Assembly: GCA_013329865.1 (NCBI GenBank)
Contig: DUJJ01000084.1
Location: 1-9,076 of the forward strand
Direction: 5' to 3'
From: Candidatus Poseidoniaceae archaeon
GTDB lineage: Archaea; Thermoplasmatota; Poseidoniia; Poseidoniales; Poseidoniaceae
DNA: 9,076 nucleotides
Both the position numbers and the translations under genes were made by a program. Each line of letters begins with the position of its first letter. The first letter of the stretch is position 1. A model generated the notes under the pieces. That model saw only the letters and a list, made by a program, of their open reading frames with translations. It did no database searches and was not told where the DNA came from. Positions 1-6,434 of the stretch are shown here, in pieces.

Positions 1-540
1 AGGGGACAAGGGTGCTTATCAGTCATCGACTATGAAGGGTTCCAAGATGCCGAAGTTCCAGACATGGAAACCTGGTCTAAAGCGATTAACGCAGGTCAGT
101 ATCCGCTCTCAGTATTGGGGATGAACGATCGAGCATCTTCTATGTATGTAGTTGGCATTTATGGCAACACGATGACTACAAACCCACGGGCGCTTGAAAC
201 CGCTGTTGCAGTGCTTGAACAGATTACCCCAGAACTACGAAAGAATATCAAAGATCGTGGCCAAGAATTTGTTGATAAATTAAAACTGCTGGCTGAGGAG
301 CTTCCGGGAACCATCACTAAAGTTCAGGGCACTGGCCTGTTACTAAGTGCAGAACTCATACCAGATAAATACCCAGTAGTTGGTTTTGATGCGATTGAAC
401 CATGGTGCCGAAGAAAAGGACTGGGGGTAATTCACGGTGGACATAATGCATTAAGATTCACCCCTCATTTTAGGATAACCTCAGAAGAGATTGATTTAAT
501 CATTGATATTGTCAGAGAAGCGCTTATCGCATTTTCATGA
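1..540 (+). CDS. Class III PLP-dependent aminotransferase, C-terminal part (left-truncated)
   Basis: The reading frame is open from the first base of the window to a TGA at 538-540, giving 179 visible residues; the N-terminal half lies outside. Seen: a segment reading TWSKAINAGQYPLSVLGM around positions 70-123 matches the region of class III aminotransferases that carries the PLP-binding lysine (here the AAA codon at 79-81). It is followed by GIYGNTMTTNPRALETA, the equivalent of the family's G-T-F-x-G-N-P-x-A block that contacts the cofactor phosphate, and by a C-terminal small domain ending in LRFTPHFRITSEEID. Family knowledge: these cytosolic enzymes move an amino group from omega-amino acids or ornithine/lysine-type donors to 2-oxo acids. 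The substrate cannot be told from this part; 4-aminobutyrate, lysine, ornithine or diaminobutyrate enzymes all remain possible. An internal ATG at 64 is not the true start, because the conserved lysine lies only five codons after it and the frame continues upstream. The stop meets the convergent permease gene in a shared TCATGA. Confidence 0.85.
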   Translation, partial: RGQGCLSVIDYEGFQDAEVPDMETWSKAINAGQYPLSVLGMNDRASSMYVVGIYGNTMTTNPRALETAVAVLEQITPELRKNIKDRGQEFVDKLKLLAEELPGTITKVQGTGLLLSAELIPDKYPVVGFDAIEPWCRRKGLGVIHGGHNALRFTPHFRITSEEIDLIIDIVREALIAFS

Positions 541-1752
541 CAGTGTTGTTACGATGTCTTCCCGCTTGAACTGTTTTGCGGCGTAATACGCAGCCAATGT
601 CGCATATATCACCGAACTTACCATCCATATGACTATGTGTTCAGTTATTACACGGTCGAGTAACAACTCTCTGAGTGCTAAAAGAATATTTATTACAGGA
701 ATTCCAAACCAGAAGCTTTCTATTCCGTCAAGGTTGATTACTTGAGTGAATAATGCTGGGAAAATAATCAAAATTATTGCAGGTCCTAAAATTGACCCTG
801 CTTCTTTCACACTGTGAGAACGCATTGCTAGTGCTAGTTCAAGTGCTACAACCATGACAGCAAACAGCATTATTGACAAAATGATAAGAATTATTGCTGT
901 AACTGAGAGGTCTGGTATGCCAATAAAATCTGAACTTGCTAGATAGCCAATAGCGAACAACAAGCCAACGATCTGCAGCAACACCCCAATGCTAGTTATT
1001 GTTGCCACGCCTAACCACTTACCCATCAATAATTCATTGCGTGTGCATGGAAGACCGAGCAGGGCTTCTAACGTACCCCGCTCACGCTCTCCCGCAGTCA
1101 TATCAATCGATGGCTGAATGGCGCTAGAAAACGTCCATATTGCTAGAACTAATGGAATAAACAAGGATAGGATAAGTCCTGCTTGCTCACCGTCAGTAGC
1201 AACGTCTGCCCTACCGACATCACCATCCCATCTGAGTGGGTCGAGTGTTGAATTAACATCTAAGCCGCCGTCGGCAATGCGCTGTGCAGTTATGTTACTT
1301 TCAAAATAGTTGAGAACTCCAATTATTCTGGTTTTGGCTTCCGTCGATGATTCAGATGTCGATAGATGGATGATAGAGTAGAACCAAATTTCATCAGAAT
1401 AATTTAATCGTAAAATGGCATCTAATTCCATATTTCTGATTCGATTCAAATCTTCTAATGGTTCAGATAATGAATGATTAAATGTAGTATTAACCAGTAA
1501 AAGAGATGTAGATGTTTGATTAAATAGGCGGGTAAATTCTTCTGGATACTGGTTATACTGAATTTCGATGGTTACATTCTTTGCATCTAATTCTGCTGCT
1601 TCTGATTCTAGGAGAATGGGAAATACAATGAATAGAACAGGAAACATCAAGATTGGAATAATAATTATCGCAACTATAGTTCGCCAATCACGGACGAATT
1701 CAACAACTTCTTTCTTGGCAATGGTCTTGACCCGATTAACAGATTTATTCAT
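535..1752 (-). CDS. ABC-2 type (NatB-like) exporter permease
   Basis: A 405-residue integral membrane protein, the permease half of the exporter whose ATPase is encoded just upstream. Seen: a short basic N-terminus, a first membrane helix at about residues 25-47, an external domain at about 49-190, then a cluster of hydrophobic helices (about 193-213, 247-270, 285-310, 321-337, 373-393) with an amphipathic segment near 347-366. The stretch AGERERGTLEALLGLP at 220-235 followed by RNELLMGKWL is the hallmark cytosolic loop of ABC-2/NatB permeases, which couples to the ATPase. Such systems export sodium, drugs or other small molecules; the substrate here is unknown. I chose the ATG at 1750-1752; a TTG three codons further up (1759-1761) would give 408 residues. 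The start overlaps the end of the ATPase gene by 8 bases, so translation is probably coupled. The external domain carries seven N-x-S/T sequons. The 3' end meets the convergent aminotransferase gene with adjoining stop codons. Confidence 0.88.
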   Translation of the reverse strand: MNKSVNRVKTIAKKEVVEFVRDWRTIVAIIIIPILMFPVLFIVFPILLESEAAELDAKNVTIEIQYNQYPEEFTRLFNQTSTSLLLVNTTFNHSLSEPLEDLNRIRNMELDAILRLNYSDEIWFYSIIHLSTSESSTEAKTRIIGVLNYFESNITAQRIADGGLDVNSTLDPLRWDGDVGRADVATDGEQAGLILSLFIPLVLAIWTFSSAIQPSIDMTAGERERGTLEALLGLPCTRNELLMGKWLGVATITSIGVLLQIVGLLFAIGYLASSDFIGIPDLSVTAIILIILSIMLFAVMVVALELALAMRSHSVKEAGSILGPAIILIIFPALFTQVINLDGIESFWFGIPVINILLALRELLLDRVITEHIVIWMVSSVIYATLAAYYAAKQFKREDIVTTLS

Positions 1753-2587
1753 CCGAATCAACCCCCGAATTCAGTGAATATGGTGTCTTTGGCCGGAACA
1801 ACCTGTGCCAGAATCTGGTGATCGTTGACTCTGTTTTACCATCCTCATAACGCATTCTTGCTTTTTCCTGGGTCAAAGCAACATAGGCATCTTCCAAACT
1901 ATCTGACCCGGTTGTATTGATTAGTTCAGACGGTGAACCATTGGCCTTGACTACACCGTTATGAATTATTATTATACGGTCGCATACCTGCTGTGCTTCG
2001 AATAATTGATGGGTGGAGTAAACTACTGTCCCGCCCTCTTGTTTTATCTGGTTAACCAATGATCTGACAGTTCGTGCGCTGGTTATATCAAGACCTGCCG
2101 TAGGCTCATCTAGCAATAATACACTTGGCCCGTGAGCTAATGCCCGCAATAGTGCCGTTTTTTGTCGCATACCGCGTGAAAATCCCTTGGTATAGCGCGA
2201 AAGATTTTCCTCCATATCTAAACTTTGAGCGAATTTTAAAGTTCTCTTCCAAGCAATCTTATCTTTCACTCCGTATAGCCTGCTGTGATAGCGTATATTC
2301 TCCCATGCAGTCAACCTTGAATACAATCCAGTAGATTCGGGAACGACGCCAAGACTATCACGCATTAGATGGACTGGTGTATCGTCGCCTAATGTAACAG
2401 TACCTGCTGAGGGTCGGTAAACTCCTGACATCAATCGTAATAACGTTGTTTTGCCAGCGCCATTGCTACCGACAAGGCCTACAACTTCACCTGATTTTAT
2501 TTCAAATGTGACACCATCAAGGGCGACAACTTCAGCGAAATTTTTTCGCACATTGGATACCTTGAGAAGTGTGCTACTGCGAGACAT
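1745..2587 (-). CDS. ABC transporter ATP-binding protein (NatA/CcmA-like)
   Basis: A 280-residue cytosolic ATPase that should power the permease encoded immediately downstream. Seen: Walker A GSNGAGKTT at residues 40-48; an FSRGMRQK version of the ABC signature at 136-143; Walker B VLLLDE at 156-161 running into PTAGLD; and the switch histidine at 193 in YSTHQ. The Q-loop position holds a glutamate (PESTGLY, E84) rather than glutamine. The nucleotide-binding domain ends near residue 230, and a polar tail of about 40 residues follows, with an aromatic/basic patch (FWHRLFRP) and an acidic end. I chose the ATG at 2585-2587; a TTG at 2591-2593 two codons upstream overlaps the preceding gene's stop and is less likely. 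Only two bases separate this ATG from the TGA of the 101-residue gene ahead, and the 3' end overlaps the permease start. ATPase plus ABC-2 permease is the usual two-gene exporter arrangement. Confidence 0.92.
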   Translation of the reverse strand: MSRSSTLLKVSNVRKNFAEVVALDGVTFEIKSGEVVGLVGSNGAGKTTLLRLMSGVYRPSAGTVTLGDDTPVHLMRDSLGVVPESTGLYSRLTAWENIRYHSRLYGVKDKIAWKRTLKFAQSLDMEENLSRYTKGFSRGMRQKTALLRALAHGPSVLLLDEPTAGLDITSARTVRSLVNQIKQEGGTVVYSTHQLFEAQQVCDRIIIIHNGVVKANGSPSELINTTGSDSLEDAYVALTQEKARMRYEDGKTESTITRFWHRLFRPKTPYSLNSGVDSDE

Positions 2588-2589
2588 AA

Positions 2590-2895
2590 TCAACTAGCCC
2601 TACCCGATTCTATTGCTAAATTTAGACCCGGATATTTAACTTCGAGTTTCCTCGCTCTAACCAATTGTTGCTTCAAATGGGAAAAGATTTCTTGTTGGGG
2701 TACACCCATATCAATTAGGTTCGCAAACATTTCAAATGCACCATAAATTGAACCTGCGTCTAAATATGCATCATTCGATATCATACCGTTATATCTTAGC
2801 GCCTCAAGTCGGTTAGCGATAAAATTAGCCTCGGCTTTGAGGCGAGGGCCGTCGATATACGATAAGGCCATCAACTGGTCAACACATGTTCGCAT
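2590..2895 (-). CDS. Small helical protein of unknown function
   Basis: A 101-residue protein that I do not recognise. Seen: no signal peptide or membrane segment; the composition predicts a compact all-helical protein with helices at about 17-36 (rich in Ala, Glu, Arg, Asn), 42-63 (ending FEMFANLIDMGV) and 66-86 (QQEIFSHLKQQLVRARKLE). It has one cysteine (C4) and no recognisable catalytic motif. The ATG at 2893-2895 is used; a methionine at residue 9 is a possible alternative. The gene lies 35 bases downstream of the epimerase and stops two bases before the ABC ATPase start, so it is probably translated with the exporter. That spacing makes an accessory or regulatory role for the transporter possible, but this is inference from position only. 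Its in-frame length, good packing and sensible composition argue that it is a real gene. Confidence 0.7.
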   Translation of the reverse strand: MRTCVDQLMALSYIDGPRLKAEANFIANRLEALRYNGMISNDAYLDAGSIYGAFEMFANLIDMGVPQQEIFSHLKQQLVRARKLEVKYPGLNLAIESGRAS

Positions 2896-2930
2896 GGTTT
2901 CATGTCTGCAAGATGGATTATGATTGTTTC

Positions 2931-3347
2931 CTACAGCGATTGTGACAACTCAACAAGCACGCCACCAGTGGACTTTGGATGAACGAAAGCAATCAAGCAG
3001 TTTTTCGAACCAAGTTTTGGAACCTCGTCAATCATGGTGATTCCAGAATCTAGTAATTTGTTAATTAACAGATTAATATCCGTCACTTGGAAGCATATTT
3101 GTTGGATTCCAACGCCTCTCTTGCTAATGAATTTTCCAATCGGCGTATCGGGGCCAGTTGGCTCTAGTAACTCAATCATTGCGGGCTCTTGGGCTTGGTT
3201 AGCAATTGGAATAAACCTAGTTTTCACGCCTTGGTCGGCTACCTCTTCGTCTTTTGATTCTGGCACTAGGCCCAATAATCGCCAAAATTTTTCGCCCTCA
3301 TCTAGGCTATTTACGGCGATTCCAATATGGTCTAATCGTATATCCAT
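2931..3347 (-). CDS. mce: Methylmalonyl-CoA epimerase
   Basis: A 138-residue member of the vicinal oxygen chelate (glyoxalase/bleomycin resistance) superfamily, close to the usual epimerase length. It interconverts the (S) and (R) forms of methylmalonyl-CoA, supplying the mutase encoded just upstream. Seen: two beta-alpha-beta-beta-beta modules; the first opens with LDHIGIAV (H7, a metal ligand in the family) and ends MIELLEP (E59); the second begins GIQQICFQV (81-88) and ends FVHPKSTGGVLVEL (121-134, E133 the last ligand). The HPKSTGG segment is typical of true epimerases and separates it from generic glyoxalases. Odd: most epimerases I know have His-His where this one has Q82-Q83, and one of those histidines is a metal ligand in the Propionibacterium enzyme. 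The gene starts 9 bases after the mutase stop, with a good ribosome binding site that overlaps that stop. Confidence 0.92.
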   Translation of the reverse strand: MDIRLDHIGIAVNSLDEGEKFWRLLGLVPESKDEEVADQGVKTRFIPIANQAQEPAMIELLEPTGPDTPIGKFISKRGVGIQQICFQVTDINLLINKLLDSGITMIDEVPKLGSKNCLIAFVHPKSTGGVLVELSQSL

Positions 3348-3351
3348 TCAA

Positions 3352-3358
3352 TCCACCT
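3352..3358 (-). promoter_or_regulatory. Ribosome binding site of the epimerase gene, overlapping the mutase stop
   Basis: On the - strand this reads AGGTGGA, complementary to the archaeal 16S tail, four bases before the epimerase ATG. Its first two bases lie inside the TAG stop codon of the mutase gene (3357-3359). This placement fits termination-reinitiation coupling and fixes the epimerase start. Confidence 0.7.
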
Positions 3359-4931
3359 AAAATCCACTTGGTGCCATCCATGTGCCAAATACGTCCTTCA
3401 TTGCAGTCATAACTTCTCCGAGCGTACAATCACTTTTTATTGCGTCAATAACCAGTGGGAAAAGGTTGTCATTGGTCACAGCAGCAGCTCTAATAGCTTC
3501 AAGAGCTTCATTTGCAATCTTCTGATTGCGAGTGCTTCTTAACTTCGCTAATTTCTCTCTTTGAGATTTCCCTAGGCTGTCGTCTGTTTTCATAGCCGCT
3601 ATAGAATTCTTTTCATCCATAAGACCGTGATTAACGCCAACGATTTTACGTTTGCCTGATTCTACATCATTGAGGTGCTGAAAAGCAGAATTGTGAATTT
3701 GTCTCTGCTGCCACCCTTCTTTTATGGCTGACATTGCACCGCCCATTCGATCAATTTCATCAATCATTGCTGAGGCTGATTGGTAAATCTTTGCTGTTAG
3801 ATGTTCTACATAATGAGAACCACCCAGTGGGTCAATTACGTCTGCAGCGCCGGATTCTTCAGCAATTATCTGTTGAGTACGCAGTGCAATAGTTGCGCTT
3901 TCCTCGGTTGGTAGCCCGATTGCCTCATCATATGAATTAGTGTGAAGACTTTGTGTGCCACCACAGACTGCTGCTAGTGCTTGGATGGTTACCCGTGAAA
4001 TATTGTTCAGTGGTTGCTGTGCTGTTAAGCTGACTCCAGCAACCTGTGTGTGAAATCTCAACTTCTTGGATTTGGGATTTTTTGCATCATATCGTTGGTC
4101 AATAAGGTCGTGCCAAAGTTTCCTTGCCGCTCTAAATTTGGCGATTTCTTCAAAGAAATCATTGTGACAATTGAAGAAAAACGACAATCGTGGAGCAAAC
4201 TCATCAATATCCAACCCTGTCGCTAATGCCGCATCGACATAATTCAGTGCACTTGAGAGAGTAAACGCCACTTCCTGCGTAGCAGTACAGCCAGCCTCTC
4301 TTATGTGGTATCCACTAATTGATATCGTGTTCCATTGCGAAACATTTTGAGCACAAAATGAGAATATGTCGGTGATTAGTCGCATGCTCTGTTCCGGCGG
4401 GAAAACATATGTGCCGCGTGCCATGTACTCTTTCAGAATATCGTTTTGTATCGTACCCCTAAGTTTGTCAGGTGACACACCTTGTTCCTCACCCACAATG
4501 ATATACATTGCTAACAATATCATCGCTGGGGCATTGATAGTCATTGAAGTTGAGACTTTGTCTAATGGAATGCCTGACATTAATTCACGCATATCATCTA
4601 GAGTCGATATTGAAACACCAACCTTGCCAACCTCGCCAATTGATAATTCATCATCTGCATCCAAGCCAAGTTGTGTTGGAAGGTCAAATGCCACTGAGAG
4701 TCCTTTCTGGCCACGGTCTAGGAGGAGTTTGAACCGTTCGTTAGTTGCTTTAGCGCTTGAAAAACCGGCGTATTGCCGCATTGTCCACAATCTTGAGCGA
4801 TACATCGTGTCGTGTATTCCGCTAGTGTATGGAGGTTGTCCAGGGAAATCAACTTGGCCGGGGAATTCTTGAGGAATGTCAAGACCAGAAAGAGTCTTCC
4901 ACTCTGATTTTCTTCCTTCAGACATGACCAT
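3357..4931 (-). CDS. mcmA1: Methylmalonyl-CoA mutase, large (catalytic) subunit
   Basis: A 524-residue adenosylcobalamin-dependent mutase catalytic chain that converts (R)-methylmalonyl-CoA to succinyl-CoA. Seen: WTMRQYAGF (49-57) with Y54; EYMARGTYVFPP (168-179) with R172; ISGYHIREAG (205-214) with H209. In the Propionibacterium enzyme the corresponding residues are Y89, R207 and H244, and the spacings (118 and 37) are identical here. The Tyr/Arg pair marks methylmalonyl-CoA specificity; isobutyryl-CoA mutases carry Phe and Gln instead. After the TIM barrel the chain ends in a linker region near 524, without the cobalamin-binding DxHxxG domain, so a separate B12 subunit of about 140 residues is required, as in many archaea. 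That subunit and the MeaB-type GTPase are not in the window. The start is the ATG at 4929-4931; the ATG at 4923-4925 (residue 3) is equally possible. The epimerase follows after 9 bases. The 54-base gap to the FKBP gene shows no clear promoter or terminator. Confidence 0.95.
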   Translation of the reverse strand: MVMSEGRKSEWKTLSGLDIPQEFPGQVDFPGQPPYTSGIHDTMYRSRLWTMRQYAGFSSAKATNERFKLLLDRGQKGLSVAFDLPTQLGLDADDELSIGEVGKVGVSISTLDDMRELMSGIPLDKVSTSMTINAPAMILLAMYIIVGEEQGVSPDKLRGTIQNDILKEYMARGTYVFPPEQSMRLITDIFSFCAQNVSQWNTISISGYHIREAGCTATQEVAFTLSSALNYVDAALATGLDIDEFAPRLSFFFNCHNDFFEEIAKFRAARKLWHDLIDQRYDAKNPKSKKLRFHTQVAGVSLTAQQPLNNISRVTIQALAAVCGGTQSLHTNSYDEAIGLPTEESATIALRTQQIIAEESGAADVIDPLGGSHYVEHLTAKIYQSASAMIDEIDRMGGAMSAIKEGWQQRQIHNSAFQHLNDVESGKRKIVGVNHGLMDEKNSIAAMKTDDSLGKSQREKLAKLRSTRNQKIANEALEAIRAAAVTNDNLFPLVIDAIKSDCTLGEVMTAMKDVFGTWMAPSGF

Positions 4932-4985
4932 CCCAAGTTATGGAGATTCATCAAAACTACTGTTGGGCTAGACTGTGTAATGTGA

Positions 4986-5468
4986 TTAACAGCCACACTT
5001 TGGGTCACCGCAACCGGAGCTCGCCGGAGTGACTTCTACAACCTCAACTTCAAACGTCAAATCTTTGCCAGCTAGAGCATGATTAAAATCAGCCGTGACC
5101 GTTTCATTAGATAGGTTGCACACTGTAAATGGCGCTGGACCATGAGGCATTTGAGCAACTAGTTGAAATCCGACTTCGAGAGTCGTTTGTTCCTCAAGTT
5201 GGGCAAATTGAGACCGTGGTATCTGCAGTATTGCTTCCTCATCTCTTGCGCCGTAAGCGCGCTCTGCAGTTAGGGTGAAGGTTTTCTTATCTCCTGTAGC
5301 AGCACCCATAAGTTCTTCTTCAAAACCTCGTATCATTTGACCCTTACCGACAGTGAACTTGAGAGGATCTTTTCCTTCACTTGAATCGAATACTTCGCCA
5401 TTTTCTGGTAGAGTTCCCTTGTAGTGAACTTTTACGTCCATTCCCGCTTCAATTACGTTAACGCTCAT
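4986..5468 (-). CDS. FKBP-type peptidyl-prolyl isomerase, SlyD-like, with cysteine tail
   Basis: A 160-residue cytosolic prolyl cis-trans isomerase and likely chaperone. Seen: the FKBP core begins with VKVHYKGTL and continues through GEVFDSS and VGKGQMIRGFEEELMG (residues 12-55). The chain then leaves the core at about 71-124 (starting YGARDEEAILQIPRSQF) to form the insert-in-flap domain that binds unfolded proteins in SlyD and archaeal FKBPs, and returns with DFNHALAGKDLTFEVEVVEV (127-146). The last ten residues (SGCGDPKCGC) hold three cysteines at 153, 158 and 160; bacterial SlyD has a longer His/Cys-rich metal-binding tail at the same place. No signal peptide is seen. The gene starts four bases after its upstream neighbour's coding end, with a GGTGA ribosome binding site that includes that gene's stop, so the two are probably co-translated. 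A general folding role is most likely; a link to metal handling or to the downstream B12 enzyme is speculative. Confidence 0.93.
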   Translation of the reverse strand: MSVNVIEAGMDVKVHYKGTLPENGEVFDSSEGKDPLKFTVGKGQMIRGFEEELMGAATGDKKTFTLTAERAYGARDEEAILQIPRSQFAQLEEQTTLEVGFQLVAQMPHGPAPFTVCNLSNETVTADFNHALAGKDLTFEVEVVEVTPASSGCGDPKCGC

Positions 5469-5472
5469 ATCA

Positions 5473-5477
5473 TCACC
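5473..5477 (-). promoter_or_regulatory. Ribosome binding site of the FKBP gene, containing the upstream stop
   Basis: On the - strand this reads GGTGA, four bases before the FKBP ATG. The TGA within it is the stop codon of the 302-residue gene, so one element both ends one gene and recruits the ribosome for the next. Confidence 0.6.
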
Positions 5478-6381
5478 GTCTAGTAGAGATACTCTTAATC
5501 TCTTGTTTTAGTTTATCAGAAATCTCACTTGTCAGAATCATTTCTGCCTGTTTCTGCTCGATAAATTCAATTGCTGCATCTATACCAATCCTTTCACCCT
5601 TTGCAATCATTTGACCCAAGACATTAGAGCGATGTTCTTCTGGGATATCTGGGTGTGCTAGTATTTCTCTAGCCACATACTTGAACTCGAGAATTTTTTG
5701 CCGATTTAATTTCTTTTCTAAGCGCTGACGTCCGCCACCTTTTTTGTCCATGCGTCGGGTTTTACGCTTCTTTTTCGAAATCCCAGCAGAGGACCTGTCG
5801 ACGCTTTGTATGGTCTTGAAAACGTTAAGATTTTTTCCTGGACTTGAACTCTTATCTACGATATCATCGATATCAACTACTGCCGGTTCAAGTGTTTCAT
5901 GGTGATGTTCGTCGGCCATTTCTGTTTCGGGCTTGACATCTTGTTTGGCAATGTTCTTCGTGGCTTTGGCCTTATCTTTTGATTTCTGTGATTTTCTTTT
6001 TAGTTCTGCTAGTCTGTCTTCCCTAGTAGTTTTAGGCTCAATTATTTTTGCAGCCGAGGTCTCAATTATCACGGGTTGTGATTCGATTTTTGGCTCTGGT
6101 TCAGGAGTTTCGATAACTGGTTTATTCTCTTCCACTACAGGCGCTTCGGTTTTGGGGACATCCACGGCTAATTTTTCTCGAGCCTGATTACGTAGTTCTT
6201 CTAACGTTTTGGATTTATTGTCACCTGTAGTATTGTTAAGTGTGGTAGCGGCTTGATTTTGTGCCTCTAATCGACGTTTTTCTTTGGCTTTTTCAGCATG
6301 TCGTCTATTTCGTTCAGCCGCAGCATTTTGCGCGAATGGATTGAATGGAACATCTTTCCTTCGCCTGTTACGACCGTTCAT
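5473..6381 (-). CDS. Lys/Glu-rich, largely disordered protein with a conserved-looking basic C-terminal domain; function unknown
   Basis: A 302-residue protein that I do not recognise. Seen: residues 1-40 are very basic (GRNRRRKD, ERNRRHAEKAKEKRR); residues 75-115 are rich in Pro, Glu, Val and Ile and read as a flexible linker; 118-145 is again a charged helix rich in Lys; and a short HHH lies near 159-161. From about 203 a strong basic cluster (KKKRKTRRMDKKGGGRQR, then LEKKLNRQK) leads into what looks like a folded helical domain at 228-282 (FKYVAREILAHPDIPEEHR, IGIDAAIEFIEQKQAE). There is no membrane segment, signal peptide or enzyme motif. The arrangement of a disordered charged arm plus a basic helical domain suggests binding to RNA, the ribosome or DNA, but that is inference. 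It lies 53 bases downstream of Kae1 and directly ahead of the FKBP gene. The ATG at 6379-6381 is used. A TTTTAA at 6416-6421 on the - strand could be a weak TATA element. Confidence 0.8.
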   Translation of the reverse strand: MNGRNRRRKDVPFNPFAQNAAAERNRRHAEKAKEKRRLEAQNQAATTLNNTTGDNKSKTLEELRNQAREKLAVDVPKTEAPVVEENKPVIETPEPEPKIESQPVIIETSAAKIIEPKTTREDRLAELKRKSQKSKDKAKATKNIAKQDVKPETEMADEHHHETLEPAVVDIDDIVDKSSSPGKNLNVFKTIQSVDRSSAGISKKKRKTRRMDKKGGGRQRLEKKLNRQKILEFKYVAREILAHPDIPEEHRSNVLGQMIAKGERIGIDAAIEFIEQKQAEMILTSEISDKLKQEIKSISTRR

Positions 6382-6434
6382 GGTTTTCGCCTGACATCAT
6401 CTCAACAGCGACCTCTTAAAACGGTTGGCTAGCC

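Noticed and set aside
4366..4872. A 168-codon open frame on the + strand
   Set aside because: It lies wholly antisense to the mutase catalytic domain, whose motifs are unmistakable, and its translation has no domain-like pattern.
4932..4985. Possible promoter or small RNA in the 54-base FKBP-mutase gap
   Set aside because: No TATA-like block at a suitable distance and no convincing stem were seen.
4718..5008. A 96-codon - strand frame bridging the FKBP-mutase gap
   Set aside because: It runs out of frame into the mutase N-terminal coding region and into the FKBP end; its translation is a frame-shifted copy of the mutase start, and no break is needed to explain either gene.
6427..6434. GGCTAGCC palindrome just after the kae1 stop
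   Set aside because: Eight bases with no loop and no T run; too short to be called a terminator or operator.
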